Positions 6,789 through 13,514 of a stretch of 15,136 nt of DNA are shown here, in pieces. The notes below the pieces were generated by a model. The model ran no database searches. It was given only the letters and a program-made list of their open reading frames with translations, and was not told where the DNA came from. A program made the translations under genes and the position numbers. The number at the start of each line of letters is the position of its first letter. Position 1 is the first letter of the stretch. The stretch comes from Spirochaetaceae bacterium (lineage in GTDB: Bacteria; Spirochaetota; Spirochaetia; Treponematales; Treponemataceae), in contig JAISTZ010000187.1 in NCBI GenBank assembly GCA_031272345.1, positions 1 to 15,136 of the forward strand. The letters run 5' to 3'.

Positions 6789-7961
6789 ATGGATTTCATT
6801 CCCTTTGCGCGGCCCGCTATCGGGCGGGAAGAAGAAGAAGCGGCCCTCAGGGTGCTCCGGTCCGGGTGGCTCACCACGGGCGCGGAGACCCAGGCTTTCG
6901 AGCGGGAATTCGCCGCCTTCCTGGGCGCGGACGGGGGGCGGACCCTGGCGGTGAACAGCGCCACCAGCGGCCTCCTCCTTGCCCTGGACGCCCTCGGGGT
7001 CTCGGGGGAGAACGCCGTGGTCACCACCCCCTACACCTTCGTGTCCACCGCCCTGGCGGCCCTGCACCTGGGGGCCCGGGTCTACTATGGGGACATCGAG
7101 GAGGACTCTTTCAACATCGACCCGGCGGCGGTGGAGGCGGCCCTCAACGCCCACCCCGAAATCCGGGCGGTGATTCCCGTGCACGTGGGGGGGAATGTCT
7201 GCAAGATGGACGAGATTGGGGCAATCGCCGCCCGCCGGAACGCCGCGGTGGTGGAAGACGCGGCCCATGCGTTTCCCGCACGGACAGGGGCGGGCTTTGC
7301 GGGAACCCTGGGGGACGCGGGGGTGTTTTCGTTCTACGCCACAAAGACCATCACCACCGGGGAGGGGGGGATGGCGGTGTTCAAGGACCCCCAGGGGGCA
7401 CGGCGGGCGGAGGTGATGCGCCTCCACGGGATCGACCGGCCCGTGTGGAACCGTTACGGTGCGGCAAGGGCCTCCTGGGAATACGACGTGGTCGAGCCCG
7501 GATGGAAGTGCAACCTGCCGGACATCCTCAGCGCAATCGGCCGGGAGCAGTTAAAAAAGGCGAATCTCCTCTACGGGGAACGTAAAAAAATCGCCGGGGA
7601 ATACACCAGGGCCTTTGAGGACTGGGATTTCCTCACCCTGCCGCCGGACAGCGGCGCCAACGCCTGGCACCTGTACGTCATCGGCATACGGGCGGACAAA
7701 CTGCGGATCGGCAGGGACGCCTTCGCCCGGCTCTTGCAGGACGCGGGAATCGGCGTGTCCATGCACTTCATCCCCCACTTCAGGTTCACCTGGTTCAAAA
7801 AAAACCTCGGCCTGCGGGAGGAGGACTTCCCCAGGGCCGCACAACGGGCGGATTCGTCGATTTCCCTGCCCCTGTGGCCCGGAATGACTGGCGAAATGGT
7901 CCAAAGGGTGATAGAATCCGTGGGCAGGATAGGAACGGAACAGTATGCACGAAAACGATAA
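6789..7961 (+). CDS. DegT/DnrJ/EryC1-family PLP aminotransferase (nucleotide-sugar)
   Basis: This 390-aa PLP enzyme most likely transfers an amino group from glutamate to a 4-keto (or 3-keto) nucleotide sugar in the cytosol. It begins MDFIPFARPAIGREEEEAAL, the usual opening of the family. NSATSGLLLALDAL and TTPYTFVSTA follow, then VVEDAAHAF. The PLP-binding lysine is K186 in the hallmark FSFYATKTITTGEGGM. The segment CNLPDILSAIGREQLKK and the C-terminal HLYVIGI/ISLPLWPGMT stretches are also typical. An upstream in-frame ATG at 6729 would add 20 unconserved residues; the start at 6789 fits the family and the -10 box at 6777. Its likely partner is the dehydratase gene at 3808, from which the ATPase gene separates it. 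It overlaps the next gene by 17 bp. The exact sugar is unknown. Confidence 0.92.
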   Translation: MDFIPFARPAIGREEEEAALRVLRSGWLTTGAETQAFEREFAAFLGADGGRTLAVNSATSGLLLALDALGVSGENAVVTTPYTFVSTALAALHLGARVYYGDIEEDSFNIDPAAVEAALNAHPEIRAVIPVHVGGNVCKMDEIGAIAARRNAAVVEDAAHAFPARTGAGFAGTLGDAGVFSFYATKTITTGEGGMAVFKDPQGARRAEVMRLHGIDRPVWNRYGAARASWEYDVVEPGWKCNLPDILSAIGREQLKKANLLYGERKKIAGEYTRAFEDWDFLTLPPDSGANAWHLYVIGIRADKLRIGRDAFARLLQDAGIGVSMHFIPHFRFTWFKKNLGLREEDFPRAAQRADSSISLPLWPGMTGEMVQRVIESVGRIGTEQYARKR

Positions 7962-9585
7962 GCCCGTGTTCTACAGCGATGTAATCCTCAAGGACATGCT
8001 CTTCGCAAAGCTCGTAAGAAGTCCCGCCCCCCAGGGAATCATCCGGGCGATCAGCGGCGGCCTGGGCGCGGGCCGCTCCCTCTACACCGCCGGGGACATT
8101 CCGGGGCGGAACAGGGTGACCGCCTTCGGCGCGGAAAGGGAGGTGTTCCCCTCAAAGCGCGTCTCCTTCATGGGCGAACCCCTGGGCATCGTCACGGCGG
8201 AGGACCCGGACGCGGCGGCTGAAGGGGCGGCCTCAGTCACCCTGGACATCGGGAAGGACGGGGCGTCCCACCGGGGGGCTCCGCAGCAATTTCTCACACG
8301 GACCGTCACGAACAACGGGCCGGAGCCCCCCGGGGATCTTCTCGAAGTGCGGGGGTCCTATTCCGTGAACCTGCGCCGGGGAATCATCTCCGAGCCCGGG
8401 GGCTGCGCGGCGCGGTTTTCCGGGGGCAAGCTCACCGTGTACTGCGCGATCCAATGGGAGGATGTCCTCCGGGAAAACCTGGCGGCCAACCTGAACCTCC
8501 CCCCGGAGGGGATAGACATCGTCCCCACAAAAATCACCGGGCCCTCGTCCATGGAACTGTGGTACACCCTGGTCCTTGCCTGCCAGACCGCCCTGGCTTC
8601 CATGCTCTCCGGGCGGCCCGTCAAGCTCGTCCTCTCCAGGGAGGAACACGAGGCCCTCCTGGGAAGGCCCGTCACCTGCGTCATCACCCACAGGAGCGCC
8701 GTGACGCCGGAGGGGCTCATCGCGTCCCTGGAGACGGAGATTCTCGCCGATTGCGGGAACAGGGCGCCCTTCGGGGAGGAGATTCTGCGGCAGCTCCTTG
8801 CCGGCGCGCCGGGGATGTACGGGCCCAAAAGGTTCCGCGCCGAGGGGGTGATTCTCACGTCGAACACCGCCCCCGCGGGGGTCTGTCTTGCCCAGGGGGG
8901 GTACCACTCGTTCTTTGCCATAGAGAGTCACCTCCAGGACATCGCGGCCCTCACGGGCCTGTCGCCCCTGGACATCCACAGGCTGAACAGCTCCGCCGGG
9001 ACCGCCGCCCTGGATTCCGTTGCCCGCATGAGCGACTTTGCCAGAAAATACTGGGCCTACGACATGAACTCCAGGGCCCGCGTGGAGGGGCGGAATCAGA
9101 GTTTCTCCGAGCCCATCAGGGGGATTGGAATCGCCTGGGCCGCCCCCGAGAGCTCCCCCTCCCAGGCCGGGGGGGGCGCGCCCCCTTCCGTCGCGGCGGT
9201 GGTGGAGGTGGAGATCGACCCCTTCACCCTGCGGGAAAAAATCCGGGGGGTCTGGGCGGCAGTGGAATGTGCGGAAGAGGCCGGGGCAAAGCAGGCGGAG
9301 CCGGACATACGGCGGGCGGTCTTCGAGGCCCTGTCGTCCTTCGTAAAAGACGACTCCTACCCCGTGCCGGACATCCACCTGGCCTTCCCCCAGGAGGCCT
9401 CCGCCGGGCCCGTCACCGGGGACGGGGTCCTGGCGGCCCTCCCCGCGGCCTTCACCAACGCCCTCTCCCAGGCGGTGTCCTACAGCATCCACAACCTGCC
9501 CATCGAGACCGACACGGCCTTCAGATTCATCACCGAAAGGAAGTCCCTGGAAGGGCAGCATCAACCGGAGGAGGCGGAACCATGA
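7945..9585 (+). CDS. Reduced molybdenum-hydroxylase-like large subunit (xanthine dehydrogenase family)
   Basis: This 546-aa protein aligns by eye with the large subunit of xanthine dehydrogenase/aldehyde oxidase, normally about 700-780 aa. The first 110 residues match the a/b hammerhead domain (YSDVILKDMLFAKLVRSPAP, then SFMGEPLGIVTAEDPDAAAEGA). The first cofactor domain follows (GRPVKLVLSREEHEALLGRP, IESHLQDIAALTGLSPLDIHRLN). The key motifs have gone. The place of GGGFGGK reads TKITGPSSMEL (195-205), RGFG reads AQGGYH (316-321), and the GQG-motif region that should follow RGIGIA (392-397) is replaced by a short Ser/Pro/Gly linker before VEVEIDP. The catalytic Glu of GVGE appears as Asp in TGDG (491-494). 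It may bind no molybdopterin, or a different cofactor. The reading frame is intact and the gene is operonic, so it is not an obvious pseudogene. AGGA and GGAA lie 5-14 bases before the start. Confidence 0.82.
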   Translation: MHENDKPVFYSDVILKDMLFAKLVRSPAPQGIIRAISGGLGAGRSLYTAGDIPGRNRVTAFGAEREVFPSKRVSFMGEPLGIVTAEDPDAAAEGAASVTLDIGKDGASHRGAPQQFLTRTVTNNGPEPPGDLLEVRGSYSVNLRRGIISEPGGCAARFSGGKLTVYCAIQWEDVLRENLAANLNLPPEGIDIVPTKITGPSSMELWYTLVLACQTALASMLSGRPVKLVLSREEHEALLGRPVTCVITHRSAVTPEGLIASLETEILADCGNRAPFGEEILRQLLAGAPGMYGPKRFRAEGVILTSNTAPAGVCLAQGGYHSFFAIESHLQDIAALTGLSPLDIHRLNSSAGTAALDSVARMSDFARKYWAYDMNSRARVEGRNQSFSEPIRGIGIAWAAPESSPSQAGGGAPPSVAAVVEVEIDPFTLREKIRGVWAAVECAEEAGAKQAEPDIRRAVFEALSSFVKDDSYPVPDIHLAFPQEASAGPVTGDGVLAALPAAFTNALSQAVSYSIHNLPIETDTAFRFITERKSLEGQHQPEEAEP

Positions 9586-10070
9586 AAATACCCCTCACCC
9601 TGAACGGCGAACCGCGCACGATCGAGGCCCTGGCGGACACCAAACTCATGGAGGCCCTCAGGAAGGAAGCCTGCGTGGACGTGAAGTGCGGCTGTTGCAG
9701 GGGCCTGTGCGGGGCCTGCGCGGTCCTCCTCAACGACGCGCCGGTGCCCTCGTGCATTGTGCCCGCGGCGGCCGCGCGGAACTGCTCGGTGGTCACCCTC
9801 AGTCACTTTAAGACCCTGCCGGTCTACGACGACATCGACCAGGCCTTCCGTCAGGCCGGGGTTGAACTCTGCGGCTACTGCGACGCGGGGAAAATTTTCG
9901 CGGTCTACTCCCTGGTGACCCGCCAGGAGCTCCCCAAGCGGGAGGAGATTCTCCCGGCCCTCGCGTCCCTGGAGTGCCGGTGTGTGGACGAAAATCTGCT
10001 GGCGAACGCGGTTATCTATGCCAGGGCCCTCAGAACCAGGAGGGAAAAGAAGGACAAGAATGTCAGATAG
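9582..10070 (+). CDS. 2Fe-2S subunit of the molybdenum-hydroxylase-like complex
   Basis: This 162-aa electron-transfer subunit has two predicted iron-sulfur sites. The N-terminal plant-type ferredoxin site has C38, C43, C46 and C58, in the usual order GC..GxCGAC...SC. Extra cysteines C31, C36 and C39 crowd it. The C-terminal site keeps C97, C100, C132 and C134 (CGYC and CRC). The Gln that normally precedes CGYC and touches the molybdopterin is Leu96. The GNLCRCTGY consensus reads SLECRCVDEN. The degeneration therefore falls on the side facing the cofactor, in line with the altered large subunit. A strong ribosome binding site GGAGGAGG (9567-9574) precedes the ATG, which overlaps the large-subunit TGA (ATGA). 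The end overlaps the FAD gene by 11 bp. Confidence 0.9.
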   Translation: MKIPLTLNGEPRTIEALADTKLMEALRKEACVDVKCGCCRGLCGACAVLLNDAPVPSCIVPAAAARNCSVVTLSHFKTLPVYDDIDQAFRQAGVELCGYCDAGKIFAVYSLVTRQELPKREEILPALASLECRCVDENLLANAVIYARALRTRREKKDKNVR

Positions 10071-10905
10071 CGCCAAAAAAGTGTTTTTTGCCCGGAATGT
10101 GGCCGACGTGTGCAGGCAGCTTTCGTCCGTAGAGAATCTGCGGGTGATGGCGGGGTGCACCCAGAGCCCCCAGATGCCCGGCGCGGCGGTGATCGTGCGG
10201 GGCCTGGAGGAGCTGGTCCACGTCGAGCGCACCGAGCGTTTCATCGACATCGGGAGCGCCACCCCCCTCCAGGTGATTCTTGAGCAGGCCCAGAAGCACA
10301 TCCCCCAGACCCTCTACGACGCGATCCGGGGGACGGGCACCCCCTTTGTGCGCAACCTGGCGACCCTGGGGGGGAACATCTGCGCCCGGGGATGGAAGCG
10401 CTCCCTCTTCGCCCCCCTCTACGCCCTGGATTCAATCCTCGAGTTCAAAAGTGAAAAACAGACCTTCCCCCTGCCGATCGCCAAGTTCGACGCCCTCCCG
10501 GCCCATTCGCTCCTGACGAAGATTCAGGTGCCCGTGCTGGAATGGGACGTGGCGATCTACAAGCGCCTGGGGCCGGCCCTGCCCTCGGAGACGAGCGCCT
10601 TCTTCGTGTTCCTGGCCATGGCCCAGAAGGGGTTCCTGTCGGACATCCGCATCGTGTTTTCCGCCCGGAAGCTCTTCCGGGACAGGAATCTGGAGAACAC
10701 CATGGTCGGTACGCCCCTGCCCCTGTCCCGGAAAAACGTGGAGACCTTCCTGGAGCAGACCCGGAAGAGTTTTGCCCCGGACAATGCCGAGAAGGACTCC
10801 CCGGCGGAGACGGACGGGGAAGGTCAGGGAGGCGCCCTCGATTCCCCCCTGGCGGAGCGTCAATTCCTGAATCTCCTCTCCTGCTCCCTTGAACAGTTGA
10901 TGTAA
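10060..10905 (+). CDS. FAD-binding subunit of the molybdenum-hydroxylase-like complex
   Basis: This 281-aa protein matches the medium, FAD-binding subunit of the xanthine dehydrogenase/CO dehydrogenase family. The first FAD contact AGGTDL appears as AGCTQS (31-36). IDIGSATPLQVI and the second hallmark FVRNLATLGGNICA (96-109) are well kept, so flavin binding is plausible. The C-terminal domain is poorly conserved and ends in a charged stretch (about 243-262). It would pass electrons between the iron-sulfur subunit and an acceptor such as NAD or a quinone. The start at 10060 has AAGGA about seven bases upstream. An earlier in-frame ATG at 9982 lies deep inside the 2Fe-2S gene and its extra residues are not family-like. 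It overlaps the upstream gene by 11 bp and is the last gene of the operon. Confidence 0.88.
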   Translation: MSDSAKKVFFARNVADVCRQLSSVENLRVMAGCTQSPQMPGAAVIVRGLEELVHVERTERFIDIGSATPLQVILEQAQKHIPQTLYDAIRGTGTPFVRNLATLGGNICARGWKRSLFAPLYALDSILEFKSEKQTFPLPIAKFDALPAHSLLTKIQVPVLEWDVAIYKRLGPALPSETSAFFVFLAMAQKGFLSDIRIVFSARKLFRDRNLENTMVGTPLPLSRKNVETFLEQTRKSFAPDNAEKDSPAETDGEGQGGALDSPLAERQFLNLLSCSLEQLM

Positions 10906-10917
10906 GGGTGGTATAGT
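10889..10917 (+). promoter_or_regulatory. Promoter of the PTS IIC-like gene
   Basis: TTGAAC (10889-10894), a 17-bp spacer and TATAGT (10912-10917) lie across the end of the FAD-subunit gene. The leader would be about 30 nt and contains AGGAGG (10943-10948) five bases before the ATG. The PTS-like gene can thus be transcribed separately from the oxidoreductase operon. Confidence 0.7.
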
Positions 10918-10953
10918 CCTTCCCTGCACGGGGAGAACGTCCAGGAGGATTCT

Positions 10954-12039
10954 ATGAACGAAACGCGGTCATTCTCGGCCTTCCTCAAGAAGCAGGGCAT
11001 CGAGATTACCTGGCAGCGCATCGGCATCAAGGCCCTGGGGGCTATGGCCCAGGGGCTCTTCGCGTCGCTGTTAATCGGGACTATCATCAACACCCTGGGA
11101 AGCCAGTTGGGTCTTCCCTTCCTCAATAAGATCGGCGCATTCGCCTCCCAGGCCACGGGAGCGGCCATGGCGGTGTCCATCGGCTGGGCCCTGGGAGCGC
11201 CGCCCTTCGTGCTCTACTCCCTGGTGGCGGTGGGGCAGGCGGCAAACAGTCTGGGCGGCTCCGGGGGGCCCCTGGCGGTCTTCTTCATCACGGTGATAGC
11301 GGTCTTCTTCGGGAAGCTCGTCTCCAAAATCACCCCCGTCGACCTGATCGTCACTCCCTTTGTCACCATCGTCACCGGGGTCACCGCCGCCTACTTCCTG
11401 GCCCCGCCGGTGGGCAGAATCGGCACGGCCTTCGGCATGGCGATCATGTGGGCCACGAACATGCGGCCCTTCCTCATGGGAATCCTGGTGTCCGCCATCG
11501 TGGGGATTGTCCTCACCCTGCCCATAAGTTCCGCCGCGGTCTGCGCGTCCCTGGGGCTCGTGGGCCTTGCGGGGGGGGCGGCCCTGGCGGGGTGCTCGGC
11601 CCACATGGTGGGCTTCGCGGTGGCCTCCTTCCGGGAAAACCGGGCCGGGGGGCTCCTTGCCCAGGGGCTCGGCACGTCCATGCTCCAGATCCCCAACCTG
11701 ATGAAGAAGCCCGTCCTGTGGATCCCGGCGGTGGCCGCCTCGGTGGTGAACGGGCCGGCTGCGACGGTGCTGTTCAAACTGCGGCAGAACGGGCCCCCCA
11801 TCGCGTCCGGCATGGGCACCTCCGGCCTGGTCGGGCCCCTGGGGCTGATCACGGGGTGGGTCTCCCCGTCGGAGGCGGCCCTGGCAGCGGGGGAAGCGGC
11901 CCAAAGTCCGGGACCCCTCCAGTGGGCGGGGCTTTTCGTTGTGTGCCTGGGGATCCCCGCCCTGGTGTCCCTCCTGGTGTCGGAGCTGATGCGGAAGTCC
12001 GGGTGGATAAAGAGCGGGGACCTGAAAATCGAGTGCTAG
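10954..12039 (+). CDS. PTS transporter subunit IIC, EIIC_2 family
   Basis: This 361-aa polytopic inner-membrane protein has about eight to ten hydrophobic segments. Recognisable stretches are GLFASLLIGTIINTLG, a central GCSAHMVGFAVASFRENRAG, LAQGLGTSMLQIPNLMKKP and a Gly-rich GMGTSGLVGPLG. These are characteristic of the PTS_EIIC_2 family (Pfam PF13303), a group of membrane components with poorly known substrates. No IIA, IIB or HPr gene is in the window, so it is an orphan here. Spirochaetes often have incomplete PTS sets used for regulation rather than uptake; whether that holds here cannot be seen. Start codon, AGGAGG site and promoter agree. It ends 19 bp before the convergent Rpn gene, with no obvious terminator between. 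Confidence 0.88.
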   Translation: MNETRSFSAFLKKQGIEITWQRIGIKALGAMAQGLFASLLIGTIINTLGSQLGLPFLNKIGAFASQATGAAMAVSIGWALGAPPFVLYSLVAVGQAANSLGGSGGPLAVFFITVIAVFFGKLVSKITPVDLIVTPFVTIVTGVTAAYFLAPPVGRIGTAFGMAIMWATNMRPFLMGILVSAIVGIVLTLPISSAAVCASLGLVGLAGGAALAGCSAHMVGFAVASFRENRAGGLLAQGLGTSMLQIPNLMKKPVLWIPAVAASVVNGPAATVLFKLRQNGPPIASGMGTSGLVGPLGLITGWVSPSEAALAAGEAAQSPGPLQWAGLFVVCLGIPALVSLLVSELMRKSGWIKSGDLKIEC

Positions 12040-12046
12040 GACAACG

Positions 12047-12060
12047 CTGCGGACGCGGCT
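12047..12060 (+). repeat. 14-bp direct repeat, copy 1 (flanks the Rpn gene)
   Basis: CTGCGGACGCGGCT at the 3' side of the Rpn-type nuclease gene. The partner at 13047-13060 differs at one base, and the two copies are exactly 1000 bp apart. Confidence 0.6.
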
Positions 12061-12994
12061 ACCCTTGCAGGGCTTTCACGTCCGCCAGGGGGAGGCCCGT
12101 CCCTTGGGCGACCTGCTCTGGGGTGAGTCCCATGGCAAGAAAACTTTTCGCGGCTTCGAGCTTGCCCTGAGCTACCCCCTGTGCTATCCCCTCGGCTATG
12201 CCCTGGGCTCGCCCTTCTGTCCTTTTCCACTCTGCCATGGCCCACTGCCGGGTGTTCTCGTCCAGCCAGTTCAGGTATTCTTCCCGGGTCTGGGGACTCG
12301 ACGCCACACGGTTGTACTGCTTACAATACTGCTGGAACCCCGTGTCCCGCTCCGTAAATGCCCGTAGTTCAGGTGTCATCTCTATCACCTCCGTTAAGGT
12401 TTTCTTCTCTCGGCCGGCTGTGTCCAACGCATACAGCCAGCAGTACAGGTTGTCGTTGAAATCCGCCGCCGCTTCCCGAAACCGGGGCAGTTGGATGTTG
12501 TAAATCGCGAACGTGTCGAGCGCCACATCGTGCGGCGGCTTGGCGTACAGGATCTTCACCGGCTGCAAATAATCCGTGTTGCTGTCCCGCAGGTTGAAGT
12601 CGAGCAGGTTGATTGCTATGACCTTGTGGGTCACCGAGGACAAAACCCGGGGCCTGCTCCCTACAGGCGTTGTGGCGGTGAATATCCGCGAGGCGGAAAA
12701 GAGATTCCGCTGGAACAGCGACGGGTCGCGCTCCGCCTGGAACTCGATGATCACGTGCCTGTCCCCCTCGGCAACAGCCTCCACGTCGATGCGGACCCCG
12801 CGCCCGTCAGGGAACTTGTAGTACCGCTGTGGGGTTACGGAAAGGATCTTGCCGATGGAAACGCCGTCTTTGGCGAGGATTGCGCCGATGATGCTGGCTG
12901 CGGCCTCGCCCGCGTGCTCCACATCGCAGAATGTCGCGCCCACAACAGGGTCGGCGAGCGGGGACAGCACGATGGTTGCGCCTTGCTCTGTCAT
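12059..12994 (-). CDS. Rpn-family PD-(D/E)XK nuclease / putative transposase-related protein
   Basis: This 311-aa protein belongs to the Rpn/YhgA-like PDDEXK_2 group. The opening LADPVVGATFCDVEHAGEAA stands where family members have D..FK..F, followed by a small core domain with D70 (VRIDVEAV) and E84-x-Q86 (IIEFQAE), the expected catalytic trio. FQRNLFSASRIF follows. The tail (about 258-311) has the family's repeated EG/QG helix (AEGRAQGIAEGIAQGVAQGK), then AKSFLAMGLTPEQVAQGTGL. Characterised relatives cut DNA and raise recombination; whether this one does is inference. The start at 12994 has a consensus promoter whose -10 ends six bases before the ATG. GC is lower than in the core genes and near-identical short direct repeats flank it, so recent arrival is likely. 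XRE gene 13085-13411 lies 90 bp upstream on the same strand. Confidence 0.9.
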   Translation of the reverse strand: MTEQGATIVLSPLADPVVGATFCDVEHAGEAAASIIGAILAKDGVSIGKILSVTPQRYYKFPDGRGVRIDVEAVAEGDRHVIIEFQAERDPSLFQRNLFSASRIFTATTPVGSRPRVLSSVTHKVIAINLLDFNLRDSNTDYLQPVKILYAKPPHDVALDTFAIYNIQLPRFREAAADFNDNLYCWLYALDTAGREKKTLTEVIEMTPELRAFTERDTGFQQYCKQYNRVASSPQTREEYLNWLDENTRQWAMAEWKRTEGRAQGIAEGIAQGVAQGKLEAAKSFLAMGLTPEQVAQGTGLPLADVKALQG

Positions 12995-13000
12995 ACCTCA

Positions 13001-13030
13001 AGTATAGCACGGCGGCAGTGAGGAAGTCAA
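13001..13030 (-). promoter_or_regulatory. Leaderless promoter of the Rpn gene
   Basis: On the minus strand TTGACT (13030-13025), an 18-bp spacer and TATACT (13006-13001) are followed by six bases (TGAGGT) and the ATG at 12994. This is the strongest of the four promoters with this geometry. TGAGG is too close to the ATG to serve well as a Shine-Dalgarno. Confidence 0.65.
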
Positions 13031-13046
13031 TCTCACGGGGCGGATT

Positions 13047-13060
13047 CTGGGGACGCGGCT
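13047..13060 (+). repeat. 14-bp direct repeat, copy 2 (flanks the Rpn gene)
   Basis: CTGGGGACGCGGCT upstream of the Rpn gene matches 12047-12060 at 13 of 14 bases. It is followed by GTCTTTAGGGACAC, a word type often seen next to REP/transposase remnants (recollection, not tested). Confidence 0.6.
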
Positions 13061-13084
13061 GTCTTTAGGGACACGCCAGGGGGG

Positions 13085-13411
13085 CTAGTGGCTCAAGCTT
13101 TTGAGTTCAGGCAGCCGGGATGCAACGGCGGCGGTCAGAGCCGCCCCCATATCGGATAAAACACCTTCCCGAAACCGTGTGACAGCATCGTCGGTGAACG
13201 AACTCATTGAAAAGAGCTGGGGGGTGTCGATTTCAAGGGCGGCTGCTATCCGCTCCAGCATTTCAGGGGATGGAAACTTGTTTTGCACCTCGATTTGGCC
13301 TATATACTGGGTGGATGTCGAGACTTTTTCCGCCAATTTTGCCTGTGAAAGGCCTAAAATTCGCCGTTTTTCCCTCATATTATACGCTAATAGCGCCCGC
13401 AGACTTGTCAT
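13085..13411 (-). CDS. XRE-family (Cro/CI-type) helix-turn-helix regulator
   Basis: This is a 108-aa DNA-binding protein. The HTH domain covers about residues 8-65: NMREKRRILGLSQAKLAEKV, then STSTQYIGQIE as recognition helix, then MLERIAAALEIDTPQLF, the classic XRE layout. The C-terminal 40 residues are a short helical tail, perhaps for dimerisation. The ATG at 13411 lacks a clear Shine-Dalgarno. A minus-strand TATAAT (13487-13482) lies upstream, and a perfect 25-bp palindrome at 13490-13514 overlaps its -35 region, so autorepression is likely. The same palindrome lies just downstream of a plus-strand promoter that reads towards the lipoprotein gene. Target assignment is inference. Alternative: an antitoxin-like protein of the Rpn gene downstream on the same strand. 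Confidence 0.9.
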   Translation of the reverse strand: MTSLRALLAYNMREKRRILGLSQAKLAEKVSTSTQYIGQIEVQNKFPSPEMLERIAAALEIDTPQLFSMSSFTDDAVTRFREGVLSDMGAALTAAVASRLPELKSLSH

Positions 13412-13446
13412 AATAATTAAGGTGATATTTTTCTAAAAGGAATGTG

Positions 13447-13475
13447 TTGACATCTTTCTATTTGACTGTTAAAAT
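13447..13475 (+). promoter_or_regulatory. Strong plus-strand promoter into the structured leader
   Basis: TTGACA (13447-13452), a 17-bp spacer and TAAAAT (13470-13475) are near consensus. Transcription would start near 13482, just before the palindrome. A second possible pair, TTGACT (13462-13467) and TATATT (13486-13491), has an 18-bp spacer. No gene starts on this strand until 13901. Confidence 0.7.
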
Positions 13476-13481
13476 CCAAAA

Positions 13482-13512
13482 ATTATATATTTTGATTTCT
13501 ATTAGAAATCAA
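13482..13512 (-). promoter_or_regulatory. Putative XRE-gene promoter
   Basis: On the minus strand TATAAT (13487-13482) is preceded by TTGATT (13512-13507) at a long 19-bp spacing. The -35 lies inside the palindrome. The leader to the XRE ATG would be about 65 nt. Confidence 0.45.
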
Positions 13513-13514
13513 AA
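13490..13514. promoter_or_regulatory. Perfect 25-bp palindrome, probable XRE operator
   Basis: Arm TTTTGATTTCTA (13490-13501), a central T, and arm TAGAAATCAAAA (13503-13514) form a perfect 12-bp inverted repeat. It lies between divergent promoters, covering the minus-strand -35 and the first transcribed bases of the plus-strand promoter. Size and symmetry suit a dimeric XRE regulator, whose gene starts 79 bp away. Confidence 0.75.

Noticed and set aside
8454..9581. Long open frame in another phase across the large-subunit gene
   Set aside because: It is a Pro/Gly/Arg-rich out-of-frame shadow; the true frame shows hammerhead-domain homology. Only the part from 9582 on, in the same frame, is real (2Fe-2S subunit).
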